From Candidatus Zixiibacteriota bacterium (lineage in GTDB: Bacteria; SM23-81; DAOVCL01): DNA of 13,236 nucleotides. The stretch is taken from assembly GCA_030670005.1 (NCBI GenBank), contig DAOVCL010000033.1:1-13236 (forward strand), in the 5' to 3' direction. Shown piece by piece: positions 6,243 to 11,801 of this stretch (positions are counted from its first letter, which is position 1; each line of letters starts with the position of its first letter). Position numbers and translations under genes: made by a program. The notes beneath the pieces are model-generated. The model ran no database searches. It saw only the letters and a list, made by a program, of their open reading frames with translations, and had not been told where the DNA came from.

Positions 6243-6585
6243 TGTTACTCCCCTTCCTGAGAGCTGTCAACAAATTTTTCAGTTTGCGGGATCAGGGATC
6301 ACCCCGTCCCGATGGGATGGGGATCCCTTCGGGAGCAGTCAGGTAAGCTTGAAATGTAAAATGAAGAATGAAAAATAAAGAATGAAAGAAACCATTGACC
6401 TCGACAATAATCGGCATCAGGAGATGCCTTACACATATTTTTGCCCAATCTCCGCTGTTTTGTTCAATACCTGCTTTGATGATTCACAACTTCCTAATCT
6501 CGATAATTCTGGAGGTTGTTCTGTTTCTCCTGAATCCTGAATCCTGCATCCTGCTCCTTTGTCTCTGATCCCCGTAAACTGTCAC
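6243..6585. other. 343-base spacer between rsmG and parA
   Basis: No gene is visible. It contains an imperfect GC-rich inverted repeat at 6295-6327 (arms GGGAT/ATCCC, CCCC/GGGG and TCCC/GGGA around a GAT loop), an A-rich tract with AATGAAGAATG-type repetition at about 6357-6390, and a short tandem heptamer repeat at 6529-6556. The promoter for parAB should be here. The best candidate is TTGACA (- strand, 6265-6270) with TAACAT 17 bases downstream, but its start point would fall inside the chosen parA start codon region, so I do not call it. Confidence 0.55.
6529..6556 (+). repeat. Short tandem heptamer repeat
   Basis: Four consecutive 7-base units read CCTGAAT, CCTGAAT, CCTGCAT, CCTGCTC. It lies just downstream of the end of rsmG. 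No function is evident. Confidence 0.7.
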
Positions 6586-7206
6586 CTAATCCTTAACGAA
6601 TAGGGTAAGCTTCAACCTCCTCCGGAAAACCACGATCTCCAACTCCTTCCCTCCCCACTTCCTGCCCCCCTTCCCGAAGGCAAGAAGCCTCCCCCCCCTG
6701 CGGAGAAGGGAAAGGGAAAGGGGAAGAAGGTCATCGATCCGTAAGGCTGCCCTAGAAAGGATAAGGTCCCACCGCCTTCCTATAAGCTCCTCCCCCCTTT
6801 TCCACAACACCTCGGTCTGGGATAAGCGGAGAAGATCAACCATCTTCTGGAGAAAGAGGGCTTTCTTCCTGGTAGATTCGGTCAAGGAGAGTAAGAGGTC
6901 AGGTCTGGCGATCTTCAGGGGAAGGCCGGGAAAACCCGCTCCAGAGCCCAGATCAAGCACCTCCTCGCCCTCCTTTATGGGAATCAATTTCAGAGGGGCT
7001 AAGGACTCCAAGAGGTGCCTTTGAGCCAGCCTCCCTATATCCTTAGAGGAGACAAGGTTTATCCTCTGGTTCCAGAGGAGGAGATTCTCTATATAGAGGG
7101 AGAACTTCTCTCTCTGGGTAGGGGAGAGGTCTATCCCCCATTTCCGACAACCATTTTGGAGGATCTCAAGCTGATCTCTAAGGAATGTTTCACGTGAAAC
7201 ATCCAC
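6586..7206 (-). CDS. rsmG: 16S rRNA (guanine-N7) methyltransferase RsmG (GidB)
   Basis: A 206-residue SAM-dependent methyltransferase that makes m7G at the position equivalent to G527 of 16S rRNA in the 30S subunit. The family-typical region LYIENLLLWNQRINLVSSKD is at 38-56, and the SAM-binding glycine-rich loop VLDLGSGAGFPGLPLKI is at 83-99. SRAALRIDDLL (151-161) and the later GGRLLAFGKG correspond to the usual SRAxA and KG elements. Translation starts with a GTG at 7206, directly after the TAG of mnmE; no strong ribosome binding site is visible, so coupling to mnmE is likely. Codons 2-7 (DVSRET) are encoded by a parS site. In many bacteria rsmG sits between mnmG and parA; here mnmG is absent from this position. 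Confidence 0.96.
   Translation of the reverse strand: MDVSRETFLRDQLEILQNGCRKWGIDLSPTQREKFSLYIENLLLWNQRINLVSSKDIGRLAQRHLLESLAPLKLIPIKEGEEVLDLGSGAGFPGLPLKIARPDLLLSLTESTRKKALFLQKMVDLLRLSQTEVLWKRGEELIGRRWDLILSRAALRIDDLLPLSLSLLRRGGRLLAFGKGGRKWGGKELEIVVFRRRLKLTLFVKD
7186..7201. promoter_or_regulatory. parS: parS centromere site (perfect 16-bp palindrome)
   Basis: TGTTTCACGTGAAACA is the canonical ParB/Spo0J binding palindrome with no mismatch. It is embedded in the 5' coding end of rsmG, where it encodes DVSRET. It lies about 1 kb upstream of parA and about 4.5 kb from the dnaA-proximal origin boxes. I found only this one site in the window. Confidence 0.97.
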
Positions 7207-8562
7207 CTATTTCCCTACGCAGAAACGGGAAAATATCCCCTCCAAAATGTCCGGGGAGACCTTCTCGCCGGTCAACTCCCCCAACCCTCTCAGGGCACCT
7301 CTCAGGCTCACCGCAGCCGCCTCCCCCAACCCGCAAGCAAGGGCATCCTGGGCCCTGATCAGATCCTCCCTTATAGCCTGCAGAGACCTCCAGCACCTGA
7401 GATCGGAGAGGAGGTAGTGAGAGCCATCAAGAGGCTTTGAATCAAATAGTCTCTCCCTGATCTCCCGCCAGAGCTCATCTATGCCACTCCCCTTTTGGGC
7501 TGATACCTCCACTGCCTCTCCAGTCCAGCCCCTTAAATCAATCCTCGCCGGCAGATCGATCTTGTTCTTCACCAGGATCCTCTCCCTACCCTGGGTAAGT
7601 TCCCAGATGCGGCAATCATCCTCGGAGAGGACCTGGGATGAGTCCACCAAGAAGAGGAGAAGATCGGCCTCCTTTAACTCGGCCAGGCTCCTTTGGGCGG
7701 CTTCCCTCTCCACTGGGTCCGCTGCCTTTCCCAGCCCTGCGGTATCCACCAGGCAAAACGGTATACCCTCCCTCTCCAGATTAGCCTCCAGGCTGTCCCT
7801 GGTGGTCCCGGCATAGGGCGTAACTATGGCCCTTTCCTGGCCCAAGAAACGGTTAAAAAGCGTTGATTTACCCACATTCCTCTTTCCCACAAACACCACC
7901 CTTATCCCCCTGCGCAGGGCCCTTCCCTTTTGATAGGAGGAGATGAGGGAATCCACCTTGGCCAACAGCCGGGAGAGGACACGGGTAAGATCGGAATCCC
8001 CCATCTCCTCTTCAGGGAAATCCAAGCCGGCCTCAACCTCCACCAGGAGGGAGAACAACCCTTCCCTGAGCTCCCTCAGGGAAGAGGAGAGCGCCCCCTT
8101 AAGCTGTTGAGCAGCTATCCTCTGTCCCCCCAGGGTCTGCGCCTCAACCAGGTCCAGGATGGCCTCAGCCTGACTGAGGTCGATCCTGCCCCGCATAAAT
8201 GCCCGATAGGTAAACTCCCCCCTCTCTGCCGGCCTGGCCCCCAACTCCGTTACCAGACCTAATATCCTCTTGATGAGAAATAGCCCTCCATGTGCCGATA
8301 CCTCCACCACATCCTCTGTAGTGTAGGTGGAGGGGCCCCTCATCAAAAGGAGAAGGACCTCATCGATCTCCTCTCCGGTTCTGGGATCAAATATCCAGCC
8401 ATAATGAATGGTGTGGCTCTGGGCCTTAGAGGGATGGGTTTTCCCCCGAAAGATCCTGTCGGCAATGGGAAAGGAAAGCTCCCCGCTGAGCCTAATTATG
8501 CCAACACCTCCCACCCCCCAGGGAGTGGCAACTGCGGCAATTGTATCCTCCAAGGGTCCCAT
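7207..8562 (-). CDS. mnmE: tRNA uridine-5-carboxymethylaminomethyl modification GTPase MnmE (TrmE)
   Basis: A 451-residue MnmE, which with MnmG adds the (carboxymethyl)aminomethyl group to wobble U34 of certain tRNAs. The N-terminal folate-binding domain occupies about 1-118 and includes the motif AHGG (90-93) and RPAERGEFTYRAFMRGRIDL. A helical domain follows. The inserted GTPase domain (about 219-375) has G1 GKRNVGKS (226-233), the G2 threonines in AGTTRD (251-256), G3 DTAG (273-276) and G4 NKID (333-336). The C-terminal FCVGK supplies the conserved cysteine (448). Length is normal for the family. The ATG immediately follows the TAA of jag, and the TAG immediately precedes rsmG, so the three are probably one transcript. 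Confidence 0.98.
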   Translation of the reverse strand: MGPLEDTIAAVATPWGVGGVGIIRLSGELSFPIADRIFRGKTHPSKAQSHTIHYGWIFDPRTGEEIDEVLLLLMRGPSTYTTEDVVEVSAHGGLFLIKRILGLVTELGARPAERGEFTYRAFMRGRIDLSQAEAILDLVEAQTLGGQRIAAQQLKGALSSSLRELREGLFSLLVEVEAGLDFPEEEMGDSDLTRVLSRLLAKVDSLISSYQKGRALRRGIRVVFVGKRNVGKSTLFNRFLGQERAIVTPYAGTTRDSLEANLEREGIPFCLVDTAGLGKAADPVEREAAQRSLAELKEADLLLFLVDSSQVLSEDDCRIWELTQGRERILVKNKIDLPARIDLRGWTGEAVEVSAQKGSGIDELWREIRERLFDSKPLDGSHYLLSDLRCWRSLQAIREDLIRAQDALACGLGEAAAVSLRGALRGLGELTGEKVSPDILEGIFSRFCVGK

Positions 8563-9177
8563 TTAAGATTGAGGAGAGATAACCACCCTCTTAGAGTCCT
8601 CCTTGCCTATGGTGAATGTCCTCACCTCCTGGTCTTTTTCTAATGTCTTATGGATTATCCTCCGCTCGGCCGGGGGAAGGGGTTCAGTAATCACCTCCGA
8701 GAAGGTGAGCTTGGCCTGGCGCGCCAACGAGACCGCTTTTTGAGATAGGGCCCGCTCCTTCCTCCTCTGATAGCCGTCGATATCCAAAAAGGACTTTTTC
8801 TCTCGGCCTACACGGCGCTCATAGATCCTGTTTATCAGATATTGTAGGGCCTTAATGGTTCTCCCCCCTTTTCCGATAAGAAGCCCATCCTTCCCAGCAC
8901 TCTCCACATCTATGTAATACCCTTCCCTGTCCTCAGATATCTCGATCTGTACGGAGAACCCCATAAGTTTAAATATCTGATGTGCGATAGCTGAAAGGCC
9001 CTCTATCCCATTGGGAAAGGAGACCTTAACCTCTGCCCTCTTAAACCCCAGTTGTCCCCAAAATCCTCCTCCTCCCTCTATCACATCAATTCTCACCTCA
9101 TCCTTCATAGCCCCCAACTCCTCAAGGGCCATATTCGTGGCCTCCTCCAGGGTCTTTGCCTTCTTTACTACAAACAT
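8563..9177 (-). CDS. khpB: Jag/KhpB family RNA-binding protein
   Basis: A 204-residue RNA-binding protein of the Jag (KhpB, EloR) family, conserved next to yidC. The Jag-N domain covers about 1-52 and includes the FWGQLGFKRAEVKV block. A KH domain (about 75-145) carries the GKGG loop at 102-105 in LLIGKGGRTIKALQYLINR. An R3H domain follows (about 146-204) with the R-x3-H signature at Arg172 and His176. By family knowledge it pairs with KhpA and affects cell elongation and division in some species; its role here is not shown. The ATG lies 17 bases beyond the yidC stop, with AAGGAG-type sites in the gap. Confidence 0.95.
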   Translation of the reverse strand: MFVVKKAKTLEEATNMALEELGAMKDEVRIDVIEGGGGFWGQLGFKRAEVKVSFPNGIEGLSAIAHQIFKLMGFSVQIEISEDREGYYIDVESAGKDGLLIGKGGRTIKALQYLINRIYERRVGREKKSFLDIDGYQRRKERALSQKAVSLARQAKLTFSEVITEPLPPAERRIIHKTLEKDQEVRTFTIGKEDSKRVVISPQS

Positions 9178-9193
9178 AAACCTCCTTTTCTCC

Positions 9194-10774
9194 TTAGCTC
9201 TCCATCCTCTCCAGTATGTACTGTTGCCCGATGGTCAGTAGGTTGAATACAGTCCAATATAGAACCAGCCCAGCAGGGAAGGATCTAAAGAGGAAGACGA
9301 AGAGGACGGGCATCAGGTAGACCATCGCCTTCTGCTTGGGATCTTTAATCGATTGCTTCTGCTGGATGAACATAGTTATGCCCATAATTATGGCCAGCAC
9401 AGGGATCCCCTGCACCAGGTCAGGGCGGGAGAGGTCCTTTACCCAGAGGAACCTCTCCCCTCTCAACTCTATCGTAGATCTAAAGACCTGAAAGAGGGCC
9501 CAAAAGACCGGCATCTGCAACAAGAGGGGGAGACATCCACCCAATGGGTTCACCCCCTGTTCCTTATAGAGCTTCATTAGCTCCTGGTTTAACTTCTGGG
9601 GATTCTTCTTATACTTCTCCTTCAGGGCCGCCAGCTTGGGCTGAATTTTCTGCATACTTCTCATTGAGGAAAGGCTCTTGTGGGTCAGGGGATAGAAGAG
9701 TAGCTTGATTAGAAGGGAGAATACAATGACAACCAGTCCATACTGGTGAATGACCCCGTGCAGCTTAACGAAAAACCAGAGGGCTACAACGCTGATCGGG
9801 CCAATCACCCGTCCCAAAAAACCCTCACCCATACCCACTACCCTTTCCAACCCCACCCCATAACCCTTCAGGGCAAAGTAGTTTAAGGGACCCAGGTAGA
9901 TGCGGAAGGAATGGTCAAAACTCCTCCCCTCAAATCCCCTCTGGAGGGCAACGCCTATCCTCCTCTTTCCCAAAAGGGCATAGCCTGAACCATTCCCCCT
10001 TAAGGGAACGCCCGCAAAGAGGAAATACTTACTCTTTGTGGCTACCCATCGGGTCTCCCCCTCCCTAAATGATGGCTGACTCCCTCTCTTCATCTTCTCC
10101 TTAATAAGCTCCCCCCCCCAGAGTGCATAGGAGGCAAAATACCTCAGATCGTCGGAGCTATCCCTCTCCGTGATATTCATCCCACTGGGCCATTCCAAGA
10201 GATAATGGCCCACTGAGGAATTAAGCCCAGCCCCGGAGATATCCAGATCAAACGAATAGCGGTCATTGAAAAATTTAAAGGTCTTGATTAGACTTAGCCC
10301 CTGAGAAACAAATGAGAATTTGACCTCGCCTGTGGTATCTTTCTCGCCAAGCACCAAGGAGTCTTGGGGAGAGGAGAATATCCAAGAGTAGGTGGGCAAT
10401 TCCCCCCCTAAGGTGGAAAATTTGACCCCCAATCCTCCCTCACTTTGGGGAGGGAGAAGCTCAACAGGCTGACCTTGGCTATCCGTATAGTTCATAAGCC
10501 GCCAACTTTTCACCACCCCACCCTTGGTGGAGAGGATAGCCCTATAGAGGGGGGTAATAACCTTTATCTCCCTCTCTTCCTCGGCCTTCACCGGGGGGAT
10601 CAACACCTCGGCAGGGGGGATATGGGGTATTTCTGCTGGAAAGGCAGTCCCCTGAGAGATCTCCCTCTGGGGAGGAGGGGGGGGCTCTCTATGGGGCAAG
10701 TGACGGATATAATAAGGATATAGGGCTAATATGATAGCTATGATAATGAAACCGATAATGCTTTTTTTATCCAT
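9194..10774 (-). CDS. yidC: Membrane protein insertase YidC (long, diderm form)
   Basis: A 526-residue YidC/Oxa1/Alb3 insertase that places proteins in the inner membrane alone or with SecYEG. An N-terminal membrane segment (about residues 6-24) precedes a large periplasmic P1 domain running to about 335, the form found in Gram-negative-type bacteria. The conserved C-terminal core with five membrane segments follows. It includes SLLIKLLFYPLT, where Lys takes the place of the groove Arg of Escherichia coli YidC and keeps the charge; then the cytoplasmic hairpin SSMRSMQKIQPKLAALKEKY; then GVNPLGGCLPLLLQMPVFWALF. I prefer the ATG at 10774 because it overlaps the yidD stop as TGATG; a GTG one codon upstream is also possible. 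Confidence 0.97.
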   Translation of the reverse strand: MDKKSIIGFIIIAIILALYPYYIRHLPHREPPPPPQREISQGTAFPAEIPHIPPAEVLIPPVKAEEEREIKVITPLYRAILSTKGGVVKSWRLMNYTDSQGQPVELLPPQSEGGLGVKFSTLGGELPTYSWIFSSPQDSLVLGEKDTTGEVKFSFVSQGLSLIKTFKFFNDRYSFDLDISGAGLNSSVGHYLLEWPSGMNITERDSSDDLRYFASYALWGGELIKEKMKRGSQPSFREGETRWVATKSKYFLFAGVPLRGNGSGYALLGKRRIGVALQRGFEGRSFDHSFRIYLGPLNYFALKGYGVGLERVVGMGEGFLGRVIGPISVVALWFFVKLHGVIHQYGLVVIVFSLLIKLLFYPLTHKSLSSMRSMQKIQPKLAALKEKYKKNPQKLNQELMKLYKEQGVNPLGGCLPLLLQMPVFWALFQVFRSTIELRGERFLWVKDLSRPDLVQGIPVLAIIMGITMFIQQKQSIKDPKQKAMVYLMPVLFVFLFRSFPAGLVLYWTVFNLLTIGQQYILERMES

Positions 10775-11001
10775 CACTTAGGGAGGAGGGGGTCATATCC
10801 ACCCGGGTTAAAGGGGCTACACCTGAGCACCCTGTGCAGGCTCAATAGCCCCCCTCTCCAGAGACCATAGCTCCCTATTGCCTCAATAGAATACTGGGAG
10901 CAGGTGGGGTAGAAACGGCAGGAGGGGGGAAAGAGAGGGGAGATAAACCTCTGGTAGATGGTTAGAACGGCTATAACAGTTTTAACTACGATTCTCCTCA
11001 T
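10774..11001 (-). CDS. yidD: YidD, membrane protein insertion efficiency factor
   Basis: A 75-residue YidD, a small membrane-associated protein that aids YidC-dependent insertion. The diagnostic block CRFYPTCSQYSIEAIGSYG with its two conserved cysteines, followed by RVLRCSPFNPGGYDP, is intact. The N-terminus is a hydrophobic, amphipathic helix. The ATG at 11001 has TTGAGG seven to eight bases ahead and overlaps the last 20 bases of rnpA; the stop overlaps the yidC start. The 23 bases around this start nearly repeat those around the rpmH start. Confidence 0.96.
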   Translation of the reverse strand: MRRIVVKTVIAVLTIYQRFISPLFPPSCRFYPTCSQYSIEAIGSYGLWRGGLLSLHRVLRCSPFNPGGYDPLLPK

Positions 11002-11338
11002 ATTCCCTCAACTTTTCAAAAATTTCAACAATTTCTTTCTCTAACTCCTGGAAACTGCCAGCGCCCGCTGATTGAGCTGCCATTATACATAGGTCAACCC
11101 CAGAGGGGAGGATATAACTTCTCTTTCGAGCGATCTCGCGCAGTCTTCTCTTTACTCTGTTTCTGACGACTGCCTTACCAACCCTCTTGCCTACCAGAAA
11201 GGCAAACCCCACACCTTCCCTACCTCCCCTTAGATAGCTTATGGTAATAGGGCCTCGGCTGATCCTCTTCCCCGTTCTCAGGATGGAACGGATCTCCCTT
11301 TCTCGCTTTATCCTCCTTGTCCTGTTTAAGCTGCCAAT
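10982..11338 (-). CDS. rnpA: Ribonuclease P protein component (no canonical start codon)
   Basis: The protein subunit of RNase P, which assists the catalytic RNA in trimming tRNA 5' ends. The RNR signature block VGKRVGKAVVRNRVKRRLRE is clear, preceded by a basic N-terminal helix RRIKREREIRSILRTGKR and a strand GPITISYLRG. The frame is open from a TAA at 11402 and reaches back into rpmH, yet the only ATG, GTG or TTG before the RNR block is a GTG at 11212. That start would give 76 residues and delete the conserved N-terminal helix and first strands. I give the frame from an ATT at 11338, ten bases before the rpmH stop, which would make 118 residues, the usual family length. ATT is inferred, not proven; a -1 frameshift out of rpmH is the main alternative. 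The 3' end overlaps yidD by 20 bases. Confidence 0.85.
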   Translation of the reverse strand: MGSLNRTRRIKREREIRSILRTGKRISRGPITISYLRGGREGVGFAFLVGKRVGKAVVRNRVKRRLREIARKRSYILPSGVDLCIMAAQSAGAGSFQELEKEIVEIFEKLREYEENRS

Positions 11339-11460
11339 CTCTTCCGCCCCTTTACCCTTCTCCTCTTCAGGATTAACCTCCCCGATCTGGTGCTCATTCT
11401 TTTACGGAAGCCGTGTTTCCTGGCCCTCTTTCGTCTGCTTGGTTGATAAGTTCTCTTCAT
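11326..11460 (-). CDS. rpmH: 50S ribosomal protein L34
   Basis: A 44-residue, strongly basic protein of the large ribosomal subunit. It begins MKRTYQPSRRKRARKHGFRK and ends RRVKGRKRLAA, the complete and normal-length L34 sequence. The ATG at 11460 is preceded by TTGAGG. It is the first gene of the leftward origin operon, about 20 bases below a good sigma-70-type promoter. Its last 13 bases overlap the proposed rnpA start. Confidence 0.98.
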   Translation of the reverse strand: MKRTYQPSRRKRARKHGFRKRMSTRSGRLILKRRRVKGRKRLAA

Positions 11461-11485
11461 ATTTCCTCAACTTTCAATTTCCTTT

Positions 11486-11513
11486 AAGATAAAGTTCCCC
11501 CCTTGGTTGTCAA
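11486..11513 (-). promoter_or_regulatory. Promoter for the rpmH-rnpA-yidDC operon
   Basis: On the - strand, TTGACA (11508-11513) is followed after 16 bases by TATCTT (11486-11491). Transcription would start near 11479, just before the rpmH ribosome binding site. Two DnaA boxes lie 36-60 bases upstream. Confidence 0.75.
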
Positions 11514-11548
11514 GCCCTTTTTGATAAGGGTTACCCAAATTTTTTTTC

Positions 11549-11568
11549 TGTGGATAAGTTGTGAATAA
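11549..11568 (-). promoter_or_regulatory. Tandem pair of DnaA boxes
   Basis: TGTGGATAA (11549-11557) and TGTGAATAA (11560-11568), same orientation and 11 bp apart, about one helical turn. Confidence 0.85.
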
Positions 11569-11633
11569 AATTTAAGGCAATGGAAACCCCAAATTAAAGG
11601 CCATTTTACCTTCTACTTCATAACCACACTTCT

Positions 11634-11642
11634 TGTGGATAA
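11634..11642 (-). promoter_or_regulatory. DnaA box
   Basis: TGTGGATAA, the exact complement of the consensus TTATCCACA, next to the most AT-rich part of the intergenic region. Confidence 0.85.
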
Positions 11643-11687
11643 ATTAAAATTATCTGCTATTTAGTTTTGTTCTGCAACAATTTATAG

Positions 11688-11707
11688 TTATCCACATCTG
11701 TGAATAA
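11688..11707. promoter_or_regulatory. Inverted pair of DnaA boxes
   Basis: TTATCCACA (11688-11696) and TGTGAATAA (11699-11707) face each other across two bases, at the right edge of the AT-rich stretch 11641-11690. Confidence 0.88.
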
Positions 11708-11727
11708 CAACCAAATGGTTTTTCCCC

Positions 11728-11756
11728 TTGACTTCTCAGTTAGCCATTGATATTAT
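11728..11756 (+). promoter_or_regulatory. Promoter of dnaA
   Basis: TTGACT (11728-11733) and TATTAT (11751-11756) are separated by 17 bases. Transcription would start near 11763, leaving a leader of about 40 bases that contains a DnaA box. Confidence 0.8.
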
Positions 11757-11774
11757 GGAAAGGTCAAATTGGAT

Positions 11775-11783
11775 TGTGGATAA
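11775..11783 (-). promoter_or_regulatory. DnaA box in the dnaA leader
   Basis: TGTGGATAA lies between the predicted dnaA transcription start and the coding region, a position suited to autorepression by DnaA. Confidence 0.8.
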
Positions 11784-11801
11784 CTATCCAGAGGGGAGAT
11801 T

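Larger units (their letters stand above)
11461..11801. other. oriC: oriC, upstream part: DnaA box cluster between rpmH and dnaA
   Basis: This gene-free 341 bases holds six sites matching the DnaA box pattern TTWTNCACA: TGTGGATAA at 11549-11557, 11634-11642 and 11775-11783, TGTGAATAA at 11560-11568 and 11699-11707 (all reading on the - strand), and TTATCCACA at 11688-11696. Two pairs are separated by exactly two bases, 11549/11560 in the same orientation and 11688/11699 in opposite orientations. The stretch 11641-11690 is very AT-rich and could be an unwinding element. Divergent promoters for rpmH and dnaA bracket the cluster. Confidence 0.9.

Noticed and set aside
6242..6270. TTGACA-17-TAACAT as the parA promoter on the - strand
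   Set aside because: The predicted transcription start would fall near 6235, removing the good ribosome binding site and the TTG start. It is only compatible with a nearly leaderless transcript from the GTG at 6230, so I left it uncalled.
7186..7202. An ATG at 7202 (- strand) starting MFHVKH, as an alternative start at the parS site
   Set aside because: It is out of frame with RsmG. The RsmG sequence is continuous from the GTG at 7206 and begins with the family-typical SRETF region.
11309..11317. AGGAGG followed by ATA as the rnpA start
   Set aside because: The AGGAGG touches the ATA with no spacing, and ATA would be an exceptional start. The codons at normal spacing (CGA, GAA) are not starts.
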